A stretch of 5,788 nt of DNA from Aquificaceae bacterium (GTDB taxonomy: Bacteria; Aquificota; Aquificia; Aquificales; Aquificaceae). Position numbers and translations under genes: made by a program. Where the stretch lies: NCBI GenBank assembly GCA_015487835.1, contig WFOY01000174.1:1-5788 (forward strand), read 5' to 3'. The notes beneath the pieces are model-generated. The model was not told the origin of the DNA and did no database searches. It was given only the letters and a program-made list of their open reading frames with translations. Shown piece by piece: positions 1 through 5,787 of this stretch; within the stretch, counting starts at the first letter, position 1, and every line of letters starts with the position of its first letter.

Positions 1-1
1 T

Positions 2-358
2 CGCTGTCCTCCCAATAAGTACAATCTCGTTTTCCCCTCTCCAAGGGGAGAACCCTCCGAGCATCAGAACGTGGTAAACAGATACTTCAAACCGGCACTA
101 AGGAAAGCAGGGCTAAGGGTCGTGTCCTTCCACAGTCTGAGACATACAAATGCCAGCATGAGAATTAAAGCCGGGCAGAACATTAAGTACATTCAAAAAC
201 AACTTGGGCATGCCAGCATAAACACAACCCTCGACATATACGGGCATCTCTTCGAGGACATGGACTTTAACAGGTCTCAAGCACAATTACTTGATAATGT
301 CCTGAGAAAATCCGTTAGAAATCCGTTAGAAATCAGGAAAACTTGGAAGGCCTCTTAG
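2..358 (+). CDS. Tyrosine recombinase (phage/island integrase), C-terminal catalytic part, 5' end outside window
   Basis: Site-specific DNA recombinase of the lambda-integrase family. The frame stays open from base 2 to the TAG at 356-358, giving 118 visible residues. The upstream part (NKYNLVFPSPRGEP) is typical of this family just before the catalytic boxes, so a GTG at 71 is internal and not a start. Visible catalytic residues, counted from base 2, are the box II HSLRH motif (H44, R47), LGHAS (H70) and the nucleophile tyrosine Y80 in DIYGHL. The first catalytic arginine and the N-terminal arm and core DNA-binding domains would lie left of the window. The DIYGHLF ending is more like phage and genomic-island integrases than XerC/XerD. 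GC is about 42% by hand count over 121-360, against roughly 57% or more in sampled lines of the M48 gene, which suggests acquisition. The gene points at the 3' end of tRNA-Arg, 26 bases away. Whether the missing 5' part is intact cannot be seen. Confidence 0.88.
   Translation, partial: RCPPNKYNLVFPSPRGEPSEHQNVVNRYFKPALRKAGLRVVSFHSLRHTNASMRIKAGQNIKYIQKQLGHASINTTLDIYGHLFEDMDFNRSQAQLLDNVLRKSVRNPLEIRKTWKAS
308..334. repeat. 11-bp tandem repeat, two copies plus a partial third
   Basis: The unit AAATCCGTTAG occurs at 308-318 and again at 319-329, followed by a partial copy AAATC at 330-334. It lies in the last codons of the integrase. Because 11 is not a multiple of three, the second copy is read in another frame. 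It could be a chance duplication or could contribute to recombinase binding next to the presumed attachment site; the sequence alone does not decide. Confidence 0.7.
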
Positions 359-384
359 TTCACAAAACCCTTGAAAATCAATAG

Positions 385-458
385 CGGGCCCGGAGGGACT
401 CGAACCCCCGACCTGGGGATTAGAAATCCCCTGCTCTATCCAGCTGAGCTACGGGCCC
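385..458 (-). tRNA. trnR(ucu): tRNA-Arg (anticodon UCU)
   Basis: A complete 74-base cloverleaf reads on the minus strand. The acceptor stem is GGGCCCG (458-452) paired with CGGGCCC (392-386), with discriminator G at 385. The D-stem is GCTC/GAGC. The anticodon stem GGGGA/TCCCC encloses the loop TTTCTAA, giving anticodon TCT, which reads AGA and AGG. The T-stem GGGGG/CCCTC has one G-U pair and the loop TTCGAGT. The 3' CCA is not encoded; the bases after the discriminator are CTA. The gene lies 44 bases downstream of the M48 protease gene on the same strand and has its own plausible promoter at 474-501. Its 3' end faces the integrase, the usual geometry for an integration target. It is not a MiaA substrate, since position 36 is U rather than A. 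Confidence 0.97.
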
Positions 459-473
459 TCACCCGAGGTTTAT

Positions 474-501
474 ATTTTAGCACCGGGACCTCCTCCTTCA
501 A
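474..501 (-). promoter_or_regulatory. Probable sigma-70-type promoter of tRNA-Arg
   Basis: On the minus strand a -35-like TTGAAG (501-496, four of six consensus bases) is followed after 16 bases by a -10-like TAAAAT (479-474, five of six). Transcription would start near 467, leaving a leader of about nine bases before the tRNA 5' end at 458. The -35 box begins one base beyond the stop codon of the M48 gene. Inferred from consensus only. Confidence 0.55.
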
Positions 502-502
502 G

Positions 503-1765
503 CTACCATACGTACCTTCTTAGCCGGTCGTACCTCTGTTTTGCGTCCTGGATCCAGGGTTCCTTACCGCTGGCCAGCCTGAGGGCGTTCTCGTAACTTC
601 TGAGAGCTTCCCTGTATCTACCGAGGGCCTCGTAGTTTCTACCTATGTAGTAGTGGGTGTCCGCAAAGGCTGGTACCAGACCTCTGGCCACCACCAGATC
701 TCTTAGGCTCTCATTGAAGGACCCCATGTTAAACAGGACGACACCTCTTACGAACCTACCCCAGAAGAAGTTTGGGTCTATATCCACAGCCCTTGAGGCG
801 TGCTGGAGGGCCTCCCTGTTCCTTCCCCACTCCGTAAGCACAACGGCGGCGTATATGTGGGCCATCTGGTTCCTTTCAAAAAGACGCACAGCCTCCTTAA
901 ACTTTTCGAGAGCTTCTCTTTTCCTACCCTCCTGGTACAGCCTCTTCCCCTCCTCGTAAAGATCGAAGGATCCTTTGGTCTTCAGCAGCTTCTCCTTTAC
1001 CCTCCTGAACCTCTCAGAGTCTACCCTCATATTCGGCTTCCTGAGACGGTGGACCATGGAGGAGACGTTCCTCACCCTCTCCTCGGGAAGCGGGTGGGTC
1101 GAGAGCCAGGCGGGGGGCCTCTCCTTTTGGACCTTCCTGAACTTCTCGAAGAGGCCTATGAACCCTCTAGGGTCGTAGCCAGCCTTTGATACTATCTCAA
1201 CGCCGAAGGCGTCCGCCTCCCTCTCCTGGTCCCTGCTGAACTTGAGGGCAAGGAGGGAGGCACCTATGTTAGCCGCCTGGATCAGAAGCTGAGAGCTTAG
1301 GCTACCGTCACCTATGAGGGCGGAGGTCACCCTAAGGATCAGGGAGAGACCGAGTACCTTCTCGAGATACCTCGCGTGGTGCCTTCTGTTTGTGTGTCCG
1401 AGTTCGTGTCCGAGGACAGCGGCAAGCTCGCTCTCGTTCTCGATCATGAGGAGGAGTCCCCTCGTCACGAAGACAGGACCTCCGGGAAGGGCAAAAGCGT
1501 TCTGGGTCGAGGAGTTGACAACGTAGAAGCGGTAGGGTAGCTTCCTCGGAGCTAAGGAGGCGATCCTCATCCCGAGTTCCCTCACGTAACTCTGGACCTC
1601 CTCGTCGGGATAGAGACCCTCGTTCTCGGCTATGGCGGAGGGGGTGTAGCTTTTCCCGATCCTTATCTCCTCCTCAGGAGGGAGGATGGCGTGCTGGATG
1701 GTCTGAGAGACGGGAGCACAGGAGACAAGGAGGAACGCCAAAAATGCCGTTAGGGTCCTTACCAT
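503..1765 (-). CDS. BepA-like M48 metalloprotease lipoprotein with TPR repeats
   Basis: Predicted zinc endopeptidase of the cell envelope, 420 residues. Residues 1-16 form a lipoprotein signal with lipobox LVSC (C16), so the mature protein is probably membrane-anchored facing the periplasm. The catalytic motif HELGH (H120, E121, H124) and a downstream ExxxD (E181, D185) supply the zinc ligands and catalytic glutamate of family M48. H224 in STHP matches the position of the regulatory fourth-ligand histidine known in E. coli BepA. Residues about 267-400 form four TPR-like repeats (267-299, 302-332, 333-366, 367-400). This M48-plus-TPR order is that of BepA, which assists or degrades outer-membrane beta-barrel proteins; BepA itself is slightly longer and not a lipoprotein. 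An outer-membrane quality-control role is inferred. The ATG at 1765 is chosen because it starts the signal peptide directly; no Shine-Dalgarno sequence precedes it. A divergent exported-protein gene starts 22 bases away, and tRNA-Arg follows. Confidence 0.93.
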   Translation of the reverse strand: MVRTLTAFLAFLLVSCAPVSQTIQHAILPPEEEIRIGKSYTPSAIAENEGLYPDEEVQSYVRELGMRIASLAPRKLPYRFYVVNSSTQNAFALPGGPVFVTRGLLLMIENESELAAVLGHELGHTNRRHHARYLEKVLGLSLILRVTSALIGDGSLSSQLLIQAANIGASLLALKFSRDQEREADAFGVEIVSKAGYDPRGFIGLFEKFRKVQKERPPAWLSTHPLPEERVRNVSSMVHRLRKPNMRVDSERFRRVKEKLLKTKGSFDLYEEGKRLYQEGRKREALEKFKEAVRLFERNQMAHIYAAVVLTEWGRNREALQHASRAVDIDPNFFWGRFVRGVVLFNMGSFNESLRDLVVARGLVPAFADTHYYIGRNYEALGRYREALRSYENALRLASGKEPWIQDAKQRYDRLRRYVW

Positions 1766-1787
1766 GTTATATTAACTTTAGCTTGGG
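1766..1787. promoter_or_regulatory. 22-bp divergent start region with AT-rich core
   Basis: The whole space between the M48 ATG and the GTG of the next gene is 22 bases. Its core at 1766-1780 is almost all A/T in a GC-rich setting. The plus strand holds TATATT (1768-1773) and the minus strand TATAAC (1771-1766) and TAATAT (1774-1769), all close to a -10 box. No convincing -35 box is visible for either direction, and any would lie inside the opposite coding region. A shared bidirectional promoter with leaderless or nearly leaderless messages is inferred. Confidence 0.35.
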
Positions 1788-2423
1788 GTGAGGAGGGTTA
1801 TCAACCTGATCCTTGTTGCCTGCCTTGCCTTTGGTGTAGATCGGAACCCCTCAAAGCGTGTCTTCAGCACCGTGGAGGTTGGTCCTCCCCCGCGACTTGA
1901 GGTGGATCTTGGAGGCTGCAGTGTGTACCTCTCCATACCTGAGGAGGCTCACAGGGATCTTGTAAAGAGTCTCGGAGACTACGAGATATATACGGACTTC
2001 CTAGGTGTGACCTGCGAGGACCTCAAGGCCTATACTGGGAAGGACTTGGCTCCCTGGGCGGCCTTTGCGGACATAAACGGGGACGGGAGAAAGGACGCCT
2101 TCCTGAGGGTCCTGACGGGAAGAGGAAGGGTTAAGAAGGTGGTGGAGCTGTTCTTGGTCTCATCAGGTAATACCTTCGAGGTCCAAAAGATCTGGGAGGA
2201 GGCCAAGGCTGGGGGCAAACCCAAGTTCTACGGGAGACCAAAGGAGGTCCTTAGCCCCTGTAAGATCGCCGGGGCTTTAGGATTCTGGGGCTGGAGCGTG
2301 GAGATCCTCTTCAAAAGCGACTGCATAGGTCTCTCCTTAGGATCCAGAGAGGAGATCGCCACCTTCTACTACATCTACCTGAACGGTAGGATCGAGAGGG
2401 TGGAGCACGTTTACGAACCATGA
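1788..2423 (+). CDS. Hypothetical exported protein (probable lipoprotein) with a DxNxDGxxD calcium-loop motif
   Basis: I do not recognise this 211-residue protein. It starts with a short positively charged, hydrophobic stretch (MRRVINLILVAC); LVAC at 9-12 fits a lipobox, so C12 may be lipidated, although an 11-residue signal is unusually short. The GTG at 1788 is the first possible start, because an in-frame TAG lies at 1779-1781. Residues 95-103 read DINGDGRKD, the spacing of EF-hand, dockerin and FG-GAP/VCBS calcium loops, after an aromatic PWAAF stretch. Four further cysteines (C44, C76, C158, C179) could form disulfides. The rest looks like mixed beta strands with no membrane segment. It is transcribed away from the M48 lipoprotein gene across 22 bases, so a shared envelope role is possible but unproven. 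Its TGA at 2421-2423 is one base from the 3' end of tRNA-Pro on the other strand. Confidence 0.75.
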   Translation: MRRVINLILVACLAFGVDRNPSKRVFSTVEVGPPPRLEVDLGGCSVYLSIPEEAHRDLVKSLGDYEIYTDFLGVTCEDLKAYTGKDLAPWAAFADINGDGRKDAFLRVLTGRGRVKKVVELFLVSSGNTFEVQKIWEEAKAGGKPKFYGRPKEVLSPCKIAGALGFWGWSVEILFKSDCIGLSLGSREEIATFYYIYLNGRIERVEHVYEP

Positions 2424-2424
2424 A

Positions 2425-2497
2425 TCGGGGCGGGGGGACTTGAACCCCCGACCTTCGGCTCCCAAAGCCGACGCTCTGCCACCTGAGCTACGCCCCG
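2425..2497 (-). tRNA. trnP(ugg): tRNA-Pro (anticodon UGG)
   Basis: A complete 73-base cloverleaf on the minus strand. The acceptor CGGGGCG (2497-2491) pairs fully with CGCCCCG (2432-2426), with discriminator A at 2425; the C1:G72 pair plus A73 is characteristic of bacterial tRNA-Pro. The D-stem is GCTC/GAGC. The anticodon stem TCGGC/GCCGA encloses TTTGGGA, giving anticodon TGG with G at position 37, as expected for proline tRNAs (m1G37). The T-stem GGGGG/CCCCC has the loop TTCAAGT. CCA is not encoded; TTC follows the discriminator. The gene lies antisense between two plus-strand coding regions: one base separates it from the upstream gene's stop codon, and 37 bases from the miaA start. Confidence 0.97.
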
Positions 2498-2534
2498 TCG
2501 GGCAGTATATTATTATCCAATTAATTCGGAATGA
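2498..2534. promoter_or_regulatory. 37-bp divergent promoter region of tRNA-Pro and miaA
   Basis: AT-rich spacer between GC-rich neighbours. For tRNA-Pro the best minus-strand fit is GATAAT (2517-2512) with TTTTCA (2541-2536) 18 bases upstream, giving an RNA start near 2505 and a leader of about eight bases. TATACT (2509-2504) is an alternative but would start the RNA at the mature 5' end. For miaA the plus strand offers TATATT (2506-2511) or TATTAT (2511-2516) with no clear -35. A GGA at 2528-2530, four bases before the ATG at 2535, is the only Shine-Dalgarno-like element. Consensus matching only. Confidence 0.4.
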
Positions 2535-3446
2535 ATGAAAAGGCTTCTGATAATAGGGGGGCCGACCGCGGTAGGTAAGTCCCGGGTGGCCTGTTGCGTC
2601 GCCGAGAGGCTGGGAGGGGAGATAGTGAGCGCCGATTCCATGGCGGTTTACAGAGGTATGGACATAGGAACAGCCAAGCCGAAGGAGTGCATGAAAGAGG
2701 TGAGGCACCACCTTGTCGATGTGGTTGATCCGGGAGAGCGCTTCGACGCCAAGATCTTCGAGAACCTGGCTCTGAAGGCTATCGAGGATATACAAAGCAG
2801 GGGGAAGGCTCCCATAGTGGTCGGAGGAACCTACCTCTACATCCAGGCCCTGCTCTTCGGTATAGAAGATACCCCCGAGCCCAACATGGTTCTCAGAGAG
2901 AGACTCTACAGAGTGGCGGAGAGGAAGGGGAAGGACTTTCTCTACGGCAAGCTCAGGGTTGTGGATCCCGAGTACTCCCGTAAGATCCACAGAAACGATC
3001 TGAGGAGAGTAGTGAGGGCCCTTGAGGTCTTCATAGAGACAGGAAGGCCCTTCTCCTTCTTCCACAGATGGGATAGGCCCAGGTTCGAGTTTGCGGGCTT
3101 TTTCCTGAACAGAAACTGGGATAGCCTGTCCAGAAGGATAGAGCTCAGGGTCAGAAGGATGATTGAGGAGGGGCTGGTGGAGGAGGTGAGGAGGCTGGTA
3201 GAAAAAGGCTTTGAGAACTTTCTCACCGCCTTCCAGGCCATAGGCTACAAGGAGCTCGTTCCCTACATCAAGGGAGAGGTGGATCTCGAGAGCGCGGTGG
3301 AGAGTATAATCAGGAATACCAGAGAGTATGCCAGGCGCCAGATAAGGTGGTTCAGGAAACAGGGCTGGAGGGAGATAAACCTGGACGAGGTTTCCGAAGA
3401 GGAGGTCTGCGATATCATGGTCAGGAGCTATCGCGGAACTCCTTGA
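2535..3446 (+). CDS. miaA: tRNA dimethylallyltransferase MiaA
   Basis: Transfers a dimethylallyl group from DMAPP to N6 of A37 in tRNAs that read codons starting with U, in the cytoplasm; this is the first step towards ms2i6A and supports accurate decoding. The 303-residue length is normal for the family. Residues 9-16 carry the P-loop GPTAVGKS. DSMAVYRGMDIGTAKP (34-49) is the conserved substrate-pocket and tRNA-contact segment, with D34 the expected catalytic aspartate. VVGGTYLYIQALL (95-107), QAIGYKEL (234-241) and TREYARRQIRWFRKQ (262-276) are further family signatures. The ATG at 2535 puts the P-loop at its usual distance; another ATG at 2531 is in a different frame. Neither tRNA in this window is a substrate, since A37 must follow A36, so the neighbourhood appears incidental. 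The gene could also be reached by readthrough from 1788-2423. Its 3' end overlaps the end of rusA by 26 bases. Confidence 0.97.
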   Translation: MKRLLIIGGPTAVGKSRVACCVAERLGGEIVSADSMAVYRGMDIGTAKPKECMKEVRHHLVDVVDPGERFDAKIFENLALKAIEDIQSRGKAPIVVGGTYLYIQALLFGIEDTPEPNMVLRERLYRVAERKGKDFLYGKLRVVDPEYSRKIHRNDLRRVVRALEVFIETGRPFSFFHRWDRPRFEFAGFFLNRNWDSLSRRIELRVRRMIEEGLVEEVRRLVEKGFENFLTAFQAIGYKELVPYIKGEVDLESAVESIIRNTREYARRQIRWFRKQGWREINLDEVSEEEVCDIMVRSYRGTP

Positions 3447-3786
3447 TCCTGATCTCTACCCCCTGGTTGCCCTTCTCTATCCTCTTCACGGTCCTGACCT
3501 CGTAGATGAGGTTGTCGTTCTTTATCACCCCCGCCTTCTCCAAGACGTCCCAGAGGCTCTTCAGCATGTTGTCTATGTCCCTCTTCCTGCGGTTCGGAAG
3601 TATGAGGGTTATGTCTACGGAGATCTTTTTATCTATCGGATCACCTCTATACTGCTGTCTGAGCTCCCACAGGGCTCTCACCTCCCAGTTCTTTACTCTG
3701 GGGGGTTTGAAGACTTTGCCCCCTTTCCTCCTTATATACCTGTTCGTTTTGGGAACGGGGATCTGGGAAAGCTTAAGAACCAGCAT
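3421..3786 (-). CDS. rusA: RusA family Holliday junction resolvase
   Basis: Metal-dependent endonuclease that cuts four-way DNA junctions symmetrically during recombination and repair of stalled forks. The 121 residues compare with 120 in E. coli RusA. The signature NRRKRDIDNMLKSLWDVL holds D70, D72 and K76, and D91 follows in GVIKNDNLI; from memory these match the numbering of the essential D70, D72, K76 and D91 of E. coli RusA, so the enzyme should be active. The N-terminal IPVPKTNRYIRRKGG also fits the family. In E. coli rusA is a prophage gene, but here it ends an operon of membrane proteins and has no phage genes beside it, consistent with a resident chromosomal resolvase as described for Aquifex aeolicus. 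The ATG at 3786 overlaps the upstream DUF4149-like gene by 14 bases and lacks a clear Shine-Dalgarno sequence, so translation is probably coupled. Confidence 0.94.
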   Translation of the reverse strand: MLVLKLSQIPVPKTNRYIRRKGGKVFKPPRVKNWEVRALWELRQQYRGDPIDKKISVDITLILPNRRKRDIDNMLKSLWDVLEKAGVIKNDNLIYEVRTVKRIEKGNQGVEIRIKEFRDSS

Positions 3787-4189
3787 CTTTAGTTCTTACT
3801 ATCAGGTAGACTATAGCCCCGAAGGTCAGGAATAGGGACACCGTGCTCATTATCACCGACACAAGGTGCATCTTCATGAACTCGGGGGATCCCGAAACCT
3901 TCAGGGAGTGAGCTTTAGGGAGAACGTAAAACTCAAGCGCTATAAGAACCAAGAGGTTTACCGCAAGGAGGGTGAGGAGGAACCTTTTCATCTTAGAGGT
4001 TATCCCTATAAGAAGGGATATACCGACAGCTCCAAGACCCACACCGAAGTAGATGGGGAATATCCTCTCCACTATGTCCCCGGCAACGCTTCTCTCCAAA
4101 GTTTTGAAGAGCTCGGGAGCCACGATGAAGCTGAAGAAAGACCCTAGCCCGAAGTAGAAGGAGAGGAGGAATATCATTACCCTATTCAC
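3773..4189 (-). CDS. DUF4149 / TMEM205-like four-helix membrane protein
   Basis: Small integral membrane protein of 138 residues with four hydrophobic segments at about 4-24, 41-62, 68-90 and 106-131. [19 protein letters not shown] near the start, a central [11 protein letters not shown] and the HLVSVIMS stretch in the last helix resemble DUF4149 (TMEM205-like) proteins. The family's biochemical role in bacteria is not known to me. The GTG at 4189 is supported by a strong GGAGG (4200-4196) six bases upstream; the alternative ATG at 4177 would be too far from it. The start overlaps the leuT stop codon (8 shared bases), and the end overlaps rusA by 14 bases, so the three genes form a translationally coupled operon. 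Confidence 0.8.
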   Translation of the reverse strand: MNRVMIFLLSFYFGLGSFFSFIVAPELFKTLERSVAGDIVERIFPIYFGVGLGAVGISLLIGITSKMKRFLLTLLAVNLLVLIALEFYVLPKAHSLKVSGSPEFMKMHLVSVIMSTVSLFLTFGAIVYLIVRTKDAGS

Positions 4190-5726
4190 TAAGTGCCTCC
4201 TTCGGCCTCCTCCTTTCCGCTATGAAGACCAGGAGTGTTAGGAAAAGGAAAAGGCCTATGAGGTAGAATCTCGTAACCCACACGGTCCAGTGGGTTTCGG
4301 CTATTACTTTGGGTATATATTCCTTACCCCACGCTCCGAGAAGTACGAGGAGAAAGATAGGAGTTACATACCTCATCACGTAGTAGTAGACTTTCGGAAC
4401 CCTGATTATGCCTCCCCTGTTTATCTCCTCCCAGGCCCTCTGGCCCCCGAATATCCACAGAAAGATGATCATCTCTAAGAGTCCGAAGAAGACCACTCCT
4501 ATGGTCCCCGCCCAGAAGTCCATCTCGTCTAAGGAACCTCTGAGGAATATCACCAGGTGTGCGCTGAAGAATACTATCCCTGCGGTTATGAGGACGGAGC
4601 TCCTTCTGGATAGGCCGAACTCGTCCTCGAAGAAGGCTATGAGGGGTTGCATAAGAGCTATTGAGGAGGTGAGACCAGCGAAGAAGAGCAGGAAGAACCA
4701 AAGAAATCCCAGGAAGTTGCCCGCCGTCATGTTGACGAATATAGCTGGAAGGCTTATGAACCCGAGATCGAAGGCCCCCTCCTTCGCTATGGCTATCGCG
4801 TTCGCAACTCCGAAAAAGGCCACAGCGGCCGGTATGGCCAGGGACCCACCCAGAACAACCTCCGCTGTTTCATTCAGAGAGGCTGCGGTAAGACCGCTCA
4901 GGGTTATGTCCTGATTCTTCCTCACGTATGAGGCGTAGGTTATTATGGCCCCGAACCCGAGGCTCAGGGTAAAGAAGATCTGGCCAGAAGCAGCTATCCA
5001 GACGCCCGGATCGGTGAGTCTGGAGATGTCAGGCTTCCAAAGGAAGTTGAGGCCTTCCAGGGCGGTCCCGTTAGGAGTTTCCAGAAGGAAGACCCTCACC
5101 ACGAGGACGACCGCCAGTATGAATAGCGTGGGCATTGCTATCTTCGCAAAGGCTTCAATGCCTTTAGAAACTCCTCTTATCAGGATCCCTACGTTTATAA
5201 CCATCGTAATCAGGAATACGACGTAAGCGTATAGTGATGGGATTATTAGCTCCTCCCCCGAACCTTTGTAGCTGATAAGGAAGTCCTCAAAGGGCTTCAG
5301 ATAGTCCTTAGTGTCTTCGACCTCGGTGGGAGGCTGGGGAACGAGATTGAGCAGGAACTTTATAGCGAAGCCGAGTGTCCAGGACTCTATGTATACGTAG
5401 TAGATGATCACGACGAGGGGTATCCAAAGACCGAAGACTCCCACTACCTTTGAGAGCTTGTTCTTCCAGAGCAGGTAGAAGATGGCCGGGGTCGTTCCGT
5501 GTCCCTGGGCTCCACCGTACCTTCCTATGGCCCACTCTATCCACATCAGCGGGATTCCTATGATCAAGAAGGCGATTATGTAAGGGATCATGAAGGCCCC
5601 GCCCCCGTTCTCCGCAGCCTGGACGGGAAAACGGAGGAAGTTCCCGAGGCCCACCGCATTCCCCGCCATAGCGAGGATGAGGCCTATCCTCGTGGCCCAC
5701 CTCTCCCTTCCGTAGCCCTGCATCAT
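4182..5726 (-). CDS. leuT: LeuT-type sodium-coupled amino acid transporter (NSS/SNF family)
   Basis: Inner-membrane symporter that brings in small hydrophobic amino acids such as leucine and alanine with two sodium ions. The 514-residue protein closely follows Aquifex aeolicus LeuT from end to end by memory, with 12 predicted membrane helices in the inverted 5+5 repeat fold. TM1 holds [15 protein letters not shown]23, A24, L27, G28 and N29 correspond to LeuT N21, A22, L25, G26 and N27. V106 and Y110 match V104 and Y108; F252, T253, S255 and F258 match F253, T254, S256 and F259; N285 matches N286; S354 matches S355. Gate residues R32 and D403 match R30 and D404. The pocket residue LeuT I359 is leucine here (L358), and the loop between TM3 and TM4 is about three residues shorter. 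The start may be the ATG at 5726 or the adjacent one at 5723; neither has a Shine-Dalgarno sequence. It leads the DUF4149-rusA operon. Confidence 0.96.
   Translation of the reverse strand: MMQGYGRERWATRIGLILAMAGNAVGLGNFLRFPVQAAENGGGAFMIPYIIAFLIIGIPLMWIEWAIGRYGGAQGHGTTPAIFYLLWKNKLSKVVGVFGLWIPLVVIIYYVYIESWTLGFAIKFLLNLVPQPPTEVEDTKDYLKPFEDFLISYKGSGEELIIPSLYAYVVFLITMVINVGILIRGVSKGIEAFAKIAMPTLFILAVVLVVRVFLLETPNGTALEGLNFLWKPDISRLTDPGVWIAASGQIFFTLSLGFGAIITYASYVRKNQDITLSGLTAASLNETAEVVLGGSLAIPAAVAFFGVANAIAIAKEGAFDLGFISLPAIFVNMTAGNFLGFLWFFLLFFAGLTSSIALMQPLIAFFEDEFGLSRRSSVLITAGIVFFSAHLVIFLRGSLDEMDFWAGTIGVVFFGLLEMIIFLWIFGGQRAWEEINRGGIIRVPKVYYYVMRYVTPIFLLVLLGAWGKEYIPKVIAETHWTVWVTRFYLIGLFLFLTLLVFIAERRRPKEALSE
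4196..4200 (-). promoter_or_regulatory. Ribosome binding site that fixes the GTG start of the DUF4149-like gene
   Basis: GGAGG on the minus strand, inside the last codons of leuT and six bases before the GTG at 4189-4187. It is the clearest Shine-Dalgarno sequence in the window. Confidence 0.75.
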
Positions 5727-5735
5727 GACGCAAAT

Positions 5736-5741
5736 ATTATA
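5736..5741 (-). promoter_or_regulatory. Perfect TATAAT -10-like box just upstream of leuT
   Basis: TATAAT on the minus strand, nine bases before the leuT ATG, would place an RNA start three to six bases from the start codon and give a nearly leaderless message. No -35 box is recognisable at 15-18 bases upstream. The box also overlaps the stop codon of the presumed upstream gene, so it may be coincidental. Confidence 0.35.
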
Positions 5742-5787
5742 CTTTCATGCCTATCGCAAACCCCACTGCGAAGCTGCCCCCGAAGGA
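5737..5787 (-). CDS. C-terminal fragment of an upstream gene, possibly FUN14-like (5' part outside window)
   Basis: One minus-strand frame from the right edge reads [16 protein letters not shown] and stops at TAA (5739-5737), ten bases before the leuT ATG. The small, glycine-rich, hydrophobic ending with a terminal lysine resembles the last helix of FUN14-family membrane proteins. Sixteen residues cannot establish this. If real, the gene would be the first visible member of the leuT operon. Confidence 0.4.
   Translation of the reverse strand, partial: SFGGSFAVGFAIGMKV

Noticed and set aside
34..48. Inverted repeat CCCCT...AGGGG at the left end
   Set aside because: Only five base pairs, inside integrase codons, and with no T-run; likely chance.
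71..358. Integrase as a complete 95-residue gene starting at the GTG at 71
   Set aside because: The same frame is open to base 2 and the extra residues fit the integrase family, so 71 is internal.
359..384. Terminator between the integrase and tRNA-Arg
   Set aside because: Short T-runs exist on the minus strand, but no stem precedes them.
800..1189. Plus-strand open frame opposite the M48 gene
   Set aside because: A shadow of the GC-rich M48 coding region; low-complexity proline/leucine product and no start signal.
2337..3065. Minus-strand open frame of 242 codons
   Set aside because: It runs through tRNA-Pro and opposite the well-supported miaA gene, and its translation shows no family features.
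2425..3446. Functional link between the adjacent tRNA genes and miaA
   Set aside because: MiaA needs A36-A37; tRNA-Arg(UCU) has U36, and tRNA-Pro(UGG) has G36 and G37, so neither is a substrate.
3421..3786. rusA as a prophage remnant
   Set aside because: No phage genes nearby, overlap with housekeeping-type genes, and known chromosomal RusA in Aquifex.
4408..4914. Plus-strand open frame of 168 codons opposite leuT
   Set aside because: Lies entirely antisense to strongly conserved leuT; basic, proline-rich shadow translation.
5308..5733. Minus-strand open frame in another register over the start of leuT
   Set aside because: Arginine/histidine-rich shadow of leuT, whose own frame carries every family motif.
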